NCBI GenBank assembly: GCA_963575745.1
Contig: CAUYUJ010011482.1
Coordinates: 1-22,706, forward strand
Origin: Prorocentrum cordatum
Taxonomy: Eukaryota; Sar; Dinophyceae; Prorocentrales; Prorocentraceae
Direction: 5' to 3'
Length of the DNA: 22,706 nucleotides
Shown here: positions 1 to 8,981 of the stretch, piece after piece
Layout: every line of letters begins with the position of its first letter
Position numbering within the stretch: the first letter of the stretch is position 1
Program-made: the position numbers and the translations under genes
The notes under the pieces: model-generated
The model's database searches: none
Told to the model about the DNA's origin: nothing
Seen by the model: the letters and a program-made list of their open reading frames with translations, nothing else

Positions 1-560
1 GGCCGTATTGGGCCATCTTGAGGCCATCTTTGGCCATCGCGGGTGCATATTGGGCCGTCTTAAAGACATGTTGGCGCCATGGTATGCTCTCTCGGGGCCT
101 TCTCGGCCGTCTTGGAGGCATATTGGGGGCCATCTGTGACCATCTGGGCCGTCTTGGAGGCGAGTTGACCAACGAGGGAACCAACTATTTGCCAGGCGTT
201 CGGCACGCCGTGCACCCTTGTGGCAAGACCATAGCGGGTGGCGGATCTGGTGATGTTATGTTTTTCCCGCCAACGTGATTGGGTTGTGGATGCACGGCGC
301 AATGGGCACGTGAGAGGGAGTATTACGCGCTCCCAGGATGTAAGCATCATCGGGGTCTCTTCGGCGCCGTTGGGGGGGGCGCTTGGGAGTTGTTGGGGGG
401 TTCTTGGGGCTTGCTGGGACGCTTTGGGTCATCTTCTGGCGCGGGCTCATCGGGGTTCTTGGGCCGTCTGAGGGGGCCTCTTAGGCCATCTGTGCGACTT
501 TGGAGTGCGACTTGGGAGGCTCTATGGGTTGCCTTGGAGCTCTCTTGAGGATCTCGAAGG
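1..560. repeat. Degenerate GGCC(A/G)TCTTGG(A)GGC repeat tract
   Basis: Many variants of TTGGGCCATCTTGAGGCC, GGCCGTCTTGGAGGC and similar occur in irregular succession. The same style returns at 5690-5830 and 20960-21120, and in reverse orientation at 2490-2745. No frame looks coding. Confidence 0.6.
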
Positions 561-894
561 CCGTGTGATGGCTCCCTTACGGTTGGGACCCTCTAGGGTC
601 GGTTTGGAGGACACTCCGTTCACAGTGCCCGCGGAGCTTCGGTGGATTTCGGAGGGGCTGCGGTTTGGGAGGGGGGGAACGGGTGCCGCTGTGGCCCTGT
701 GAGCGCGGAGCCAGGCCTTGTCGTGACGTCGGGAGCGCGTGCTACTGCATTCTGCGAGGGATCGTGGCCGCGGGAGCGCTAACCCTTCGCATGTGTGATC
801 CTCGCCCCCTGCCGCCGGCCCCCAGTCTCGGAGAATGGGACATGGAAGAGCGAAGTCATGAGGCTTTGGCTTCGCCGTGAAGCAGTGTCGGGAC
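561..894. other. Anonymous GC-rich stretch
   Basis: No exon-like sequence, repeat or element end was recognised between the degenerate tract and the 73-bp array. Confidence 0.5.
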
Positions 895-1617
895 TTGTTT
901 GTTTTACGACCCTGACCCTAGGGATCTGCGTGAGGGGTGCCGCCGAATTCGGGAAATGTGGCAAATCCTTTGTGTTTTTGGACCCTGACCCCACGGATCT
1001 GCGTGAGGGGTGCCGCCGAATTTCAGAAATGTTGCAAATCCCGTGTGTTTTTGGACCCTGACCCCGCCGATCTGCGTGAGGGGTGCCACCGAATTTTAGA
1101 AATGTGGCAAAGCCTCTGTGTTTTTGCACCCTAACCCCGCCGATCTGCATGCGGGGTGCCGCCGGATTTCAGAAGTGTTGCAAATCCCGTATGTTTTTGG
1201 ACCCTGACCCTGCCGATCTGCGTGAGGGGTGCCGCCGAATTTCAGAAATGTTGCAAATCCCGTGTGTTTTTGGACCCTGACCCCGCCGATGTGCGTGAGG
1301 GGTGCCACCGAATTTTAGAAATGTGGCAAATCCCGTGTGTGTTTTGGACCCTGACCGCGCCGATGTGCGTGAGGGGTGCCACCGAATTTCAGAAATGTTG
1401 CAAATCCTATAGGTGTTTTTGGGTCCTGACCCCGCCGATCTGCGTGAGGGGTGTCACCGAATTCGGGAAATGTGACAAATCAGTATGTTTTTGGACCCTG
1501 ACCCCACGGATCTGCGTGAGGGGTACCGCCGAATTTCAGAAATGTTGCAAATCCCGTGTGTTTTTGGACCCTGACCCTGCCGATCTGCGTGAAGGGTGCA
1601 ACCGAATTTCAAAAATA
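895..1617 (+). repeat. 73-bp tandem array, about 10 units
   Basis: The (G)GACCCTGACC motif starts at 907, 980, 1053, 1126, 1199, 1272, 1346, 1422, 1493 and 1566, so the period is 73 with slips of one to three bases. Each unit also holds GATCTGCGTGAGGGGTG and GCAAATCC. A period not divisible by three and frame changes between units argue against coding; the open frames across it are incidental. Confidence 0.95.
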
Positions 1618-1685
1618 TTCAGACAATACGATTTGGGCGTGGTAGAAATGCCAGTTTTGGGCCTCCCCCCCTCGCGCGGTCCATC

Positions 1686-1757
1686 AACAAGGAACAGTAA
1701 GCAGCAAGAAGCAGAACTGTAACAAGGAACAGTAAGCAGCAAGAAGCAGAACTGTAA
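1686..1757 (+). repeat. 35-bp perfect tandem duplication
   Basis: A unit beginning AACAAGGAACAGTAAGCAGC occurs at 1686 and again at 1721, followed by a third AACAG start. Confidence 0.95.
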
Positions 1758-2480
1758 CAGTGGAAACTGGAAGCTGCAACTTGTACAGGACACTGCGAAC
1801 CTTCGGCCTACAGCCTGGTGGCCCCACAAGGGGGCCGGCGAATTTGTCCCAGGGAGCCTCGAGGTTCAGAGGGTATGTTCTGGGGGCCATGGAGTCGTTG
1901 TTGGGGGGCATAGACAAGTCGAGACGACTCTTCCCTGGGGACGCGAAACCAATGCTTTGGGCGCACGCATGTCGCGCGCGTTCCGAAACATTGAATGAAA
2001 CAACAGTGTGAGATGTAGAATTCTGCGGAGTCCCAGTGACCTCTGCAGATCTCACGTCTGGGTTGATGAATAATACGACCGATAGAAGGTGTATAGCTAA
2101 TATACCCAGCTGCCAAGGGAGTTCCTGATAATTGACAATTTCAATTGCTAGGAACGTGTGCAGCGAAGCCTTGTGGCCCTGAACAGGGATTGGTGGACCC
2201 GTTCGTGTCTAGTCGCTCTTGATATTAGTAGTATCGTTCTCTGTTGCGTGCTACTGGTGCCACTTAAGATGATGGCACTGGCACCTCCGAGCAATCGACG
2301 AGATCAAATATACCGCTCATGTTTTTCGTGACAAGCGCTGGGCTCTGCTGCGACACGTCAGGTGCACTTGTTCTGAAGGTTGCTCCATGGGAAAGGTGGT
2401 CGAGACTCCGCGAAGGGTGGTTCGTACCAAAACCAGCCATGCAAATGATATAATCATGCGGGCGACATACACTGCCAAGT
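1758..2480. other. Anonymous unique-looking DNA
   Basis: No repeat, element end or convincing exon recognised. Base composition is closer to balanced than in the flanks. Confidence 0.5.
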
Positions 2481-2489
2481 CCAATCGCG

Positions 2490-2745
2490 TGGATGGTCCG
2501 AAGAGGCCCCTGGGCTCCCCCAGGAGGCTTCCAGCAATATAAAGAGGCCCGAAGACGGCCCCAAGAGGCCGCTGGAGTGCCTACACAGGACATTCAAGAC
2601 GACCACACCAGTCAAACAATTAAGGGACTCCTTCTGTTTGGTCATTCTTTTCTGGAGCCTAAACTTGTTAGTAAGTTGTGACTCCAAGAGGCCCCAAGAC
2701 TGCCCCGAAAACCAATCCTCAGTGCGACTAGACACCAACGTATGG
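2490..2745 (-). repeat. Reverse-oriented GAGGCCCC / CCAAGAGG tract
   Basis: GAAGAGGCCCC, CCCAAGAGGCC and CCAAGAGGCCCC recur. Read on the minus strand these are the same GGCC...TCTTGG words as at 1-560. Confidence 0.45.
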
Positions 2746-2825
2746 GTTTCCAAGCTAGGGGCCCGATCGTCCAGACATGCCCTCTGGCGCGCTATATAAC
2801 TGGCCCCATAGTAAGTAGAACGTTA

Positions 2826-2935
2826 GCGCGCGCGAAGCGCGCGATGATTCTATTGTATATGTGTATGTGTATGCGTACGCATACTTAGATTACATGTGTG
2901 TGTCTACATATATACACATACGTGTACGTGTGGCG
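2826..2935. repeat. GCGCGC hairpin and (GTAT)-type alternating tract
   Basis: GCGCGCGCGAAGCGCGCG is a tight hairpin; GTATGCGTACGCATAC (2869-2884) is a perfect palindrome; TATGTGTATG and ACATATATACACATACGTG continue the alternating purine/pyrimidine pattern. Confidence 0.7.
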
Positions 2936-2956
2936 AGCTGAACTACGCGGTCCAGG

Positions 2957-3130
2957 CCGAATGGGAGTACGTGCATGGAGTGGTATTTCATGTTCTTGGA
3001 GCAGAAGTGGGACGGATGCGGCACGGCCAGAACGGACAGTTCGACGCTGGATTATTCATCCTCGGAGGGGGACGGAGGGGAGAGGCGCATCCAAGGCACC
3101 CGCGTCGGTTGTCCCGGCCTAGGCAGCGCG
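2957..3130 (+). CDS. Weak exon-like stretch
   Basis: After GGTCCAG|G a frame with mostly G- or C-ending codons reads PNGSTCMEWYFMFLEQKWDG and continues CGTARTDSSTLDYSSSEGD. The composition is less biased than the purine tract that follows. A second frame (AEWEYVHGVVFHVL...) is also open. No donor or family could be fixed, so this is only a candidate. Confidence 0.18.
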
Positions 3131-3339
3131 CACAAGTCACCATCAACCATCACCATTGCTCTCCTCCAGCCCCCACCCCACCCCTCCGTCTCCTCCCTTA
3201 TAACTTATCCTGGACCCTCCTCATCCCCCTGCTACTTCGGCCGTCTGGGCTCAGGCAGCGCGCGCAGACTCGCACTGTTTTTTCGCGCACGGGTCCCACA
3301 CGGAGTCGAGTTTGGAAGGATCTCCACGCAGAAGGTGGA

Positions 3340-4050
3340 TGGCAGCGGGAGGGGACGAGAGGGAGGGAGGCAGGGAGGGACGGAGTTTGGGGGAGCAGCA
3401 AAAAGAGGGGGGGGGAGCAGCAAGAACAGGGGGAGTGGGAGGGGGAGGGAGAGTGACAGACAGTGGGGGGCAGGCGGGGCGGCTGGGAGGTGGGCTGGGA
3501 AGCTGTGGAGGGCAAGGTGAGAATCGGATTGGACCTAGCTTGGCAGGTAGCCCCCCTGCGGAGGCGCGAAGCCACACGCCGCCCAGCTCCGGGTGGGCGG
3601 CTCGCACGCAGCCGTCTGGCCACGGGGTGGGGCGGTGCTGCAGCGCTGTCCAGAGACCTCGCATCACAAGACTCCCCCGCGGGAGGGATGGGGAGATGGG
3701 GGGAGGGCGAGGGGGAGGGCGATGGGGAGGGAGATGGGGAGAGGGGGGGATGAGGGTGAGGGCGGGAAGGTTGGGGCACACGGGGGGGCAGGAGGAAGAG
3801 GCGGCGGCGGCGGAGGAGGCGGAGAGGCAATTGGGAAGACGGGAAAGGGGGGGGAATTGGTTGGGGAGCGAATATGCTGAGAGATGCCCCCAACCCTCCA
3901 TCCCATCCCATGCCGTTTCCCTCTCACCCCACTTCCCGCCTCCATCACATCCCTCCCTCCCTCACCTTCCCCACCCCTCCCCTCCTTGTCCTCGCCCTCG
4001 CCCGTGTTGCCTACTCCTTTTCTTCCCCTCCCCTACGGAGCCAAAGCATG
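3340..4050. repeat. Purine-rich block followed by pyrimidine-rich block
   Basis: From about 3340 to 3870 the plus strand is dominated by GGGA/GGAG runs (many potential G-quadruplex runs). From about 3885 to 4040 it switches to CCCTCC/CCATCC runs. Long open frames in both directions across it are compositional artefacts. Confidence 0.7.
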
Positions 4051-4193
4051 TACACCACCTGTCCCGTGAAAGAGGGAGGGGAGGAGAAGGGTAGAGGGAG
4101 GGAGGGGGAACGGAGGTGGTGCTGGTGCATCTTCTGGGGGCCCGCACTCCCTCCTCCAGCTCCTCGCTGTCCCCCCCCCCCTCCCGCCTCCCT

Positions 4194-4318
4194 GGCATCG
4201 CTCGGACGTGTGCATGTTTTTCCTTCGGCGAGGGCCATCGAGGAGCATCCTTGTCATTTGGCGACAAAGCAACGCACGAAACCAGAAAAAACACAGGGAA
4301 TGGACGTCCGAGCGATGG
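4194..4318. mobile_element. MITE-like element, GGCATCGCTCGGACG family, copy 1
   Basis: Ends in CATCGCTCGGACGT and its exact complement ACGTCCGAGCGATG. The interior (TTCCTTCGGCGAGGGCCATC, GGAGCATCCTTGTCATTTGG, ACGCACGAAACC) is shared with copies at 7150 and 16120. It has no coding capacity. Its right end supplies an ATG in frame with the plastid-protein exon. Confidence 0.85.
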
Positions 4319-4341
4319 CGAGCCCCTCGCATCCCGGGAGG

Positions 4342-4470
4342 ATGCCCGCCGGCCGCCGCCCGGTCTTGAGCTGCCTCGCGCTGGCCGCGCTCCTCGGCGC
4401 CGCCTGGCTCGGCTGCGGCGCGGCCTTCGTGCCCGCCGCCCGCGGCGTCGCGGAGGCCGCCAACCCTCGT
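4342..4470 (+). CDS. First exon of a plastid-targeted protein (signal peptide plus FVP motif)
   Basis: ATG at 4342 opens MPAGRRPVL followed by a hydrophobic core (CLALAALLGAAWLGCG) and the motif AAFVPAARG. Signal peptides ending just before a Phe, followed by an Ala/Arg-rich transit region, mark proteins imported into plastids bounded by extra membranes (diatom ASAFAP and dinoflagellate FVAP types). Codons are strongly C- or G-ending. The 3' boundary is open: a GT donor at 4447 (after ARG) and a GC donor at 4471 (after NPR) both give phase 0. An in-frame ATG at 4315 lies inside the terminal repeat of the preceding MITE-like element, so 4342 is preferred. Confidence 0.55.
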
Positions 4471-4731
4471 GCGCGTCCTCGTGCCTCCACTCCTTCCTCC
4501 CCCAAGCGCCCGTCGCTTCGCCACTGCCACCCTCCTGCCCCTCGCCATCCTCCTCCACCCTCCTCCCCCTCGCCATCCGCCTCCACCTCCTCCTCCTCAT
4601 CCTAGGGTGTCCTCCTCCCTCCACCCTCCGCTCTCCTCCTCCTCCTCCCCATGGACAGCCAGGACTGGCGCGCTCTACGTCGTTGACTTGTTTCTTGCCA
4701 CCCAGTGCTCTGTTACGCTTGCTCTGTCTAG
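4471..4731. repeat. C/CCT-rich low-complexity DNA
   Basis: Runs of CCTCCTCC and CCCTCGCCATCC up to about 4650, then unremarkable sequence. No gene seen. Confidence 0.5.
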
Positions 4732-5154
4732 TTGAATAAGAGTTTCTGGACTGACGTTGTTGAGCACAGCTGGATGTTTATGCCACCGCTTGACGACGAC
4801 ATCCATCCCCTTCCAGGCGTGTCGGTAGGGCGAATCAGGCGTTCCGCTGGCACGCCTTCACCACTTATGATCCTGAAGTTCGAGATTGGCAACAGCTTCA
4901 AGGATGGAGGGCGGCCCGCTTTCAACATGTGGCTCTCGCCTCAGCGCCGCGCAAAGTTGTCTTACAGTTCACAGAAGTGTCTGGCACGATTTGGGAGGAG
5001 ACTCACGTCGGTTCGCGGTGTTGAAGTCCCAGGAATGGTGTTTCGATGCGTTTTGGGATTGTCAGGACGCAAGAGTTCGGTTGATCCGCGGCGTCGAAGT
5101 CCCAGGAATGGTTTGTGGGCACGTGAGGATCTTCAGGCGTTTGTCCTTCAATAG
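4732..5154 (+). CDS. Open frame of 140 codons without ATG (possible gene or element remnant)
   Basis: The frame reads NKSFWTDVVEHSWMFMPPLD, then LPGVSVGRIRR, LMILKFEIGNSFKDGG and NMWLSPQRRAKLSYSSQKC before a stop at 5152-5154. Its balanced composition differs from the low-complexity DNA around it. The last third contains two imperfect copies of a GTCCCAGGAATGG-centred sequence (5014-5042 and 5084-5113), suggesting decay or repeat origin. It lies in the proposed first intron of the plastid-protein gene. No family recognised. Confidence 0.22.
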   Translation: MNKSFWTDVVEHSWMFMPPLDDDIHPLPGVSVGRIRRSAGTPSPLMILKFEIGNSFKDGGRPAFNMWLSPQRRAKLSYSSQKCLARFGRRLTSVRGVEVPGMVFRCVLGLSGRKSSVDPRRRSPRNGLWAREDLQAFVLQ

Positions 5155-5159
5155 GGCAC

Positions 5160-5690
5160 TTCCCGCAGTGAGAAGACGTTCTTGACGCTCCGCGTATCCT
5201 CACCAGCATACGCTCAGCGGCTGGTTCTTCTCATTTACAGTTGCTGGCACATGTCCAGCGTTGTTAATTTTCTGCTGCTGGCACATGCTCAGCTGTTAAT
5301 TATCTGCATTCCCGTGCGCTGTGCCCCAGCCTCGTTCACACCGCCCTCTGGACTTTTCCTTGCGGGCCGCGAATCAAAAAAGTATCCTCACCAGCACGAC
5401 GGACTTGACCATCCTGGTTCACGTCTCTACTGCGTGGGTCGTGCCATGGCAAGCACCGAATTCCGTGACACTTTGTCCTGTGCACGCGCTCGAGCTCTTA
5501 GGATGCCGTCCGCCGTCAGCTCCCCCTTTCAGCTTCGCGCCTGCTGTGTGAGTGGGCCGGCTGGCCTGTGCCTGTTGTAGCTACTTCGCCTAGTTCGCGT
5601 ATCGGACTTTGCTCTTGCCGCCTGACCTCTGTGTCGCGGCCGCGACCCAAAAAAATATCCTCACCGGCCCATCCAGACACGGCCAGCCTG
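5160..5690. repeat. Short dispersed direct repeats
   Basis: TATCCTCACC(A/G)GC occurs three times (about 5196, 5382, 5657), the last two after AAAAAA runs. GCTGGCACATG followed by CAGC and TTAATT occurs twice (5241 and 5277). No convincing exon. Confidence 0.55.
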
Positions 5691-5832
5691 AGGTGTTCTT
5701 GAGGCCTCTTGGAGGCTCTCTTTAGCCATGCTCGGCTAGGGGCTGACGGAGGCTATCTTGAGCCATGCTCGGCTATCTTGGGCAATCTTGGGGCTGCCTT
5801 GAGGCCTCTTGGAGGTCTGTCGGAGGCTATCT
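5691..5832. repeat. GGAGGCTATCTTG / AGCCATGCTCGGCTA repeats
   Basis: GAGGCCTCTTGGAGG (twice), CGGAGGCTATCTTG (twice) and AGCCATGCTCGGCTA (twice) form a small block of the same style as 1-560, directly before the 5858 exon. Confidence 0.7.
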
Positions 5833-5857
5833 TGCGCCATCCGCGGCGCCGCCGCAG

Positions 5858-5960
5858 GCAGCCGCGGCGCCCCCCGGCGCCGCTGCGGCCGCCGCCGCCG
5901 CGGGCCTTGCGCTTCCAGCGTTCACCTCGCAGCCCGCCCTCGCCGCGGACTCGCCGCCGG
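5858..5960 (+). CDS. Second exon of the plastid protein (thylakoid transfer domain)
   Basis: After CCGCAG|G the frame reads Ala-rich (AAAAPPGAAAAAAAA), then GLALPAFTSQPALAADSPP. A hydrophobic stretch ending in ALA|AD is the usual shape of a thylakoid-processing site, so the mature protein would face or cross the thylakoid. Phase 0 fits both possible ends of the first exon. The 3' end is proposed at G|GCTTGC (5960), but the frame stays open into the GGA repeat, so the end is a guess. That the two exons belong together is inferred from complementary targeting roles and phase. Confidence 0.45.
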
Positions 5961-5985
5961 GCTTGCCCTACGCGCGCGCCTCGGC

Positions 5986-6165
5986 TTCGGAGGAGGAGGG
6001 GGAGGAGGAGAAAAGAGAGGAGGAGGAGGAGGAGGAGGAAGAGGAGGAGGAGGAGGTACGAGGAGGAGGAGGAAGAGGAGGAGGAGGAGGAGGAGGAAAA
6101 GGGCGAGGGCGAGGGGGATTCGGAGGAGGAGGAGGAAGAGGAGGAGGAAGAGGAGGAAGGCCATT
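5986..6165 (+). repeat. (GGA/GAG)n microsatellite
   Basis: Almost uninterrupted GGA/GAG triplets with a few GAA or GGC interruptions. Poly-Glu, poly-Gly or poly-Arg frames here are repeat artefacts. Confidence 0.9.
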
Positions 6166-6861
6166 GCTGCGGACGCTGCTGGCTCCTCTCCTCGGCGGCA
6201 CGCTGAGGGGCCGTCTCAGAAGGCGGCGGGGCTTCTGAGAAGCCCTCCGCCCTCTTGTGAAGCCCTCTGTGGCTGCGGGGAGTACTCACAAAGCGTCCCA
6301 GGAGTCCAGAGGCCTTCGGAGGCCCTCTGCAGAGGCCCGACCCCTCTGCCTGCCCCTGGGGGCGCGCCGCCGAGACGCTGCCGGCTGCTCTCCGAGGGCC
6401 CCCCCGAGCGGCTCAGTGACCCCACCGCCCGGTGAGTTCCGCCATTCAGCAGACGGCGAGCCCCTGAGGGAGCCCTCGGGCCGCGGCCAGGGCGCTCCCC
6501 CTGGCGAGGGCCCCTCCGAGGCCGCGGAGGGCGCGCGCGCGCGCATCTGGCGCACGTCTGGCGCGCGGCGCGCGCGTGTCAGGAGAGGAAGAAACACACA
6601 GGCACAATTAATCCTCGATTCCCTAGAAAATATGGGAAAATATGGGAAGTGGGGGGGAAGACAGAGACCCAGAAAACATGGGAAAATATGGGGGATCTTT
6701 TAATTTGCGTGTCTTTATTTGTGTGTCCCGGGGCCCCTTCACTCTGACGCCCCTCCCGCGGCGCACAGCTGTCGCGCGAGGGCCCCTTCCGAGGCCGGCG
6801 CGGGGGCCCGGGCCGGGCGGGCGGCCCGCAGAGGCTCTGCGGCCCGCCGGGCCCTCCGCTT
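6166..6861. other. Non-coding block with hairpin motifs and an AT-richer patch
   Basis: 6217-6330 holds CTCAGAAGGC/GCTTCTGAGAAGCC-type hairpin words. A GTGAGT donor-like site lies at 6431. 6532-6580 is GCGCGC-rich. 6625-6700 repeats AAAATATGGG and ACATGGGAAAATATGGG, an unusually AT-rich patch for this window. No gene supported. Confidence 0.5.
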
Positions 6862-6904
6862 GGCATCGCTCGGACGTGTGCATTTTTCCTTCGGCGAGGG
6901 CCAT
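6862..6904 (+). mobile_element. Truncated left half of the GGCATCGCTCGGACG element
   Basis: Identical to the left part of the family up to GGCGAGGGCCAT, then it changes abruptly to the 240-bp duplicated block. The right terminal repeat is missing. Confidence 0.8.
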
Positions 6905-6906
6905 AT

Positions 6907-7146
6907 CTCGTGGCCCTTCGGGGCGAAGAGAGTGCAGGAGGAGGAGGAGGAGGAGGAGGCGGAGGAGGCGGATGAGGAGGAGCTGGATGACAGACGCTAC
7001 AACCTCGTGGATTGAAGTCCAACGCAAAAACCAAAGAGATTAGCAGGAGGAGGGGGAGGAGGAGGAGGAGGAGGAGGTAGGAGGAGAGGACAATCATCAG
7101 AGGAGACGGTCGGAGGAGGATCAGGAGGAGCCTGGCTCCCGGATCT
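6907..7146 (+). repeat. 240-bp dispersed duplicate, copy 1
   Basis: Shares with 8982-9220 the words TGGCCCTTCGGGGCGAAGAG, GAGCTGGATGACAGACGCTA, GTCCAACGCAAAAACC and GGAGCCTGGCTCCCGGATCT, with GGA runs of different length inside. One frame reads EELDDRRYNLVD in both copies, but the sequence is mostly microsatellite. Confidence 0.85.
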
Positions 7147-7149
7147 GTT

Positions 7150-7460
7150 GGCATCGTTCGGACGTGTGCATTTTTCCTTCGGCGAGGGCCATCGAGGAGC
7201 ATCCTTGATCAGTAACGGGCGACGAACGGTATAACATAAACTTTTTCGCTGTCGGGGGCGCCTGCCCCTCGGCGGCTGGAAAGTTTATACCCCTACGGTG
7301 CCACCGCAAGGGTATAAACTTTCCAGCCGCCGAGGGGCAGGCGCCCCCGACAGCGAAGAAGTTTCTGTTATAACGTTCGTCGCCCGTTAATGATCATTTG
7401 GTGAAAAAAACCACGCACGAAACCGACAAAGAGCACAGAGAACGGACGTCCGAGCGATGG
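7150..7460. mobile_element. GGCATCGTTCGGACG element, copy 2, split by a nested foldback
   Basis: Left part 7150-7210 and right part about 7388-7460 match copies 1 and 3 (GGAGCATCCTTGATC ... GATCATTTGG, ACGCACGAAACC, ACGTCCGAGCGATGG). The middle is occupied by an unrelated foldback, showing order of insertion. Confidence 0.85.
7216..7389. mobile_element. Nested foldback element with a TGATCA target duplication
   Basis: Arms of roughly 80 bases are nearly perfect inverted copies: GTAACGGGCGACGAACG at the left and CGTTCGTCGCCCGTTAA at the right, with the shared GTCGGGGGCGCCTGCCCCTC core and loop around CGGTGCCACCG. TGATCA lies on both sides; the empty site in sister copies reads CCTTGTCATTTGG. 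Confidence 0.88.
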
Positions 7461-7484
7461 CCAGTCTGGGTGACGAACCCAGGG

Positions 7485-7640
7485 GGGGAAGCTCGAGGCT
7501 CGAGGCTCGACGGCGTTTTCGTCGGCTCTCCGTGGCTTTCCGGCCTCGTGATGCGTTCCAGCGGCTGCGCCTCGCCGAGGGCGTTCCCGGTTCCAGGGGT
7601 GCCCGGATCGTCCCGAAGAGCCACCGGAGAGCCGAGCTAG
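7485..7640. repeat. Dispersed CTCGCCGAG repeat, copy 1
   Basis: The block with GGCGTTTTCGTCGG...CTGCGCCTCGCCGAGGGCG...CCCGGATCGTCCCGAAG resembles 8432-8580 and 10020-10145. One frame keeps FRPRDAFQRLRLAEGVPG, FWPRDDALQQLRLAE and FQPRDSLQQVHLAESVPG among the three copies. Confidence 0.65.
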
Positions 7641-7730
7641 GCCCCCAAAATTTACCAGGCGTCCGAGAAAAAATCAGCCTCCTCAGAAGGCTTGGAAGGC
7701 CTCGGGCCTTTGAGGAGTTTTGTGGTTAAG

Positions 7731-7882
7731 TCGGGCCTGTCCCTCTACAGGAGGAATGTTCAAAGATAGTCGAAAAATAATATGGGGAATCTGTTGCAAC
7801 TATGTTTGACTACGTTTGCACATTTGTTGGCTACTTTCTGGCTTTCGCCCAAGATCCCCCTGTAGGAGGATATACCCGACCC
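7731..7882. mobile_element. TCGGGCCTGTCC-ended MITE-like element, copy A
   Basis: Starts TCGGGCCTGTCCCTCTACAG and ends CCTGTAGGAGGATATACCCGA, imperfect inverted copies. The interior is AT-rich with GATAGTCGAAAAATA and GACTACG words, as in the sister copies. Confidence 0.8.
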
Positions 7883-7968
7883 AATGTTATGGGCCTTCTC
7901 CTAAGGTTGTGGAAGTCGATTAATAAAGAGGAAGCAGGCTGCCAAATACTTTTCAGATGCCTAAAACA

Positions 7969-8020
7969 TTGTTTCAAGCATGTTTTCAACATGTAAAAAA
8001 CATGTTTGAAACATGTCAAA
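7969..8020. repeat. AT-rich hairpin CATGTTT...AAACATG
   Basis: CATGTTTTCAACATGT and ACATGTTTGAAACATG are inverted copies around an A-run just downstream of element copy A. Confidence 0.7.
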
Positions 8021-8259
8021 ACACACTTTCGATTCAACGATAGGATTGGCACAGTGCCCATTGTCATGGCACCCACAATCCTGAGGCAAAGGCGGCTTCT
8101 CGGAGAGGCGGTGGGCTTCTGAGAAGCCCCGCCGCCTTCGGAGGATGCCCGCCCCTGCTCACTACCCCCCCCCCCTTCCCGGAGCGCGCCGCCGAGGGGT
8201 GGGGTCGCCGCGTGGGCTCGGCGTCCTCGGGAGCAACGCTCGGGGGGTCTGCGCTTCAG

Positions 8260-8410
8260 TTGGGCCAGTCCCTCTGCAGGAGGAATGTCGAAAAATAGTC
8301 CAAAAATAGTGCGGGGACGATGTCCTTATTTTTTTTGGACTACTTTTCGTGCTTTTTGGCAGTTGTTGATTTTTCGCCCGCAGTCCGCCTGTGGGGGGAC
8401 GTGCCCGACC
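8260..8410. mobile_element. TCGGGCCTGTCC-family element, copy B
   Basis: TTGGGCCAGTCCCTCTGCAG at the left, CCGCCTGTGGGGGGACGTGC then CCGACC at the right, and AAAAATAGTCCAAAAATAGT inside. More diverged than copies A, C and D. Confidence 0.75.
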
Positions 8411-8431
8411 CAAGGGTGTACGCTGAGGGGG

Positions 8432-8580
8432 GGGCGACAAGCTCGCGATTCGAGATGTTCGGGCGTTCTCGTCGGACCCGGGCGGCCTTCTGGCCCCGGG
8501 ATGATGCTCTCCAGCAGTTGCGCCTCGCCGAGCGGTGCCCGGGTCGTCCCGAAGGGCCGCTGGAGGCCCGTGTTTTGACC
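8432..8580. repeat. Dispersed CTCGCCGAG repeat, copy 2
   Basis: Homologous to 7485-7640 (GGCGTTCTCGTCGG, GCGCCTCGCCGAGCGG, GTCGTCCCGAAGGGCC). Confidence 0.65.
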
Positions 8581-8639
8581 CGAAGACCATCGGGGACGGC
8601 CTGCATCGACTCGGGTCTCAAGGGACGGGGGTCAATGCA

Positions 8640-8981
8640 ATCGGCGGTCAGCCAGAGCGCCAGATCTTGCAGGATCCTGCGGGGCCAGGGGCGCACTAAC
8701 CTGGTTTGGGGTGCGGGATCCTGCAGGATCCTGTTGGATGTTGCAGGATCTTGCAAGGCCTCACTGACCATGGTCTGCATTGGCCTGTGTCAGTGCGTCC
8801 CCGATCGACCCCCGATCGCCCACTCATCACCGGCAGGGGCCCGATAAGCCCACCCCGCCCAGGAGCGTGCGGGTTCGCTAGTGGGGGCCTATCGCCCGTC
8901 CATCGGCGATGTACTGCCGATTCCAGGCCGATGTTTCCTCCAGCCCGTCTCCCTCAAATGCTCCGGTCATGTCAGAGCCTG
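8640..8981. repeat. TGCAGGATC(C/T) motif cluster and anonymous DNA
   Basis: GGATCCTGCAGGATCC-type palindromic words and TTGCAGGATC repeats lie at 8664-8756, related to CCTGCAGGATCCTGCG at 13783. The rest to 8981 shows nothing recognisable. Confidence 0.55.

Noticed and set aside
895-1617. CRISPR array
   Set aside because: Units are contiguous, similar along their whole length and lack variable spacers; no cas-like genes are present.
1156-1722. 188-codon frame over the 73-bp array
   Set aside because: The unit length is not a multiple of three and the apparent peptide repeat shifts frame between units.
3198-4605. Several open frames of 200-260 codons on both strands
   Set aside because: They consist of Pro/Ser/Gly/Arg low-complexity peptides from the purine- and pyrimidine-rich blocks. 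Only the 4342-4470 part has protein-like content.
5709-6435. Poly-Glu/poly-Arg/poly-Gly frames of up to 208 codons
   Set aside because: Three overlapping frames are all open because of the GGA microsatellite, a sign of repeat rather than gene.
6431-6440. Possible exon ending at CCCG|GTGAGT
   Set aside because: The upstream sequence is hairpin-rich and no acceptor and frame combination gives a recognisable or clearly coding peptide.
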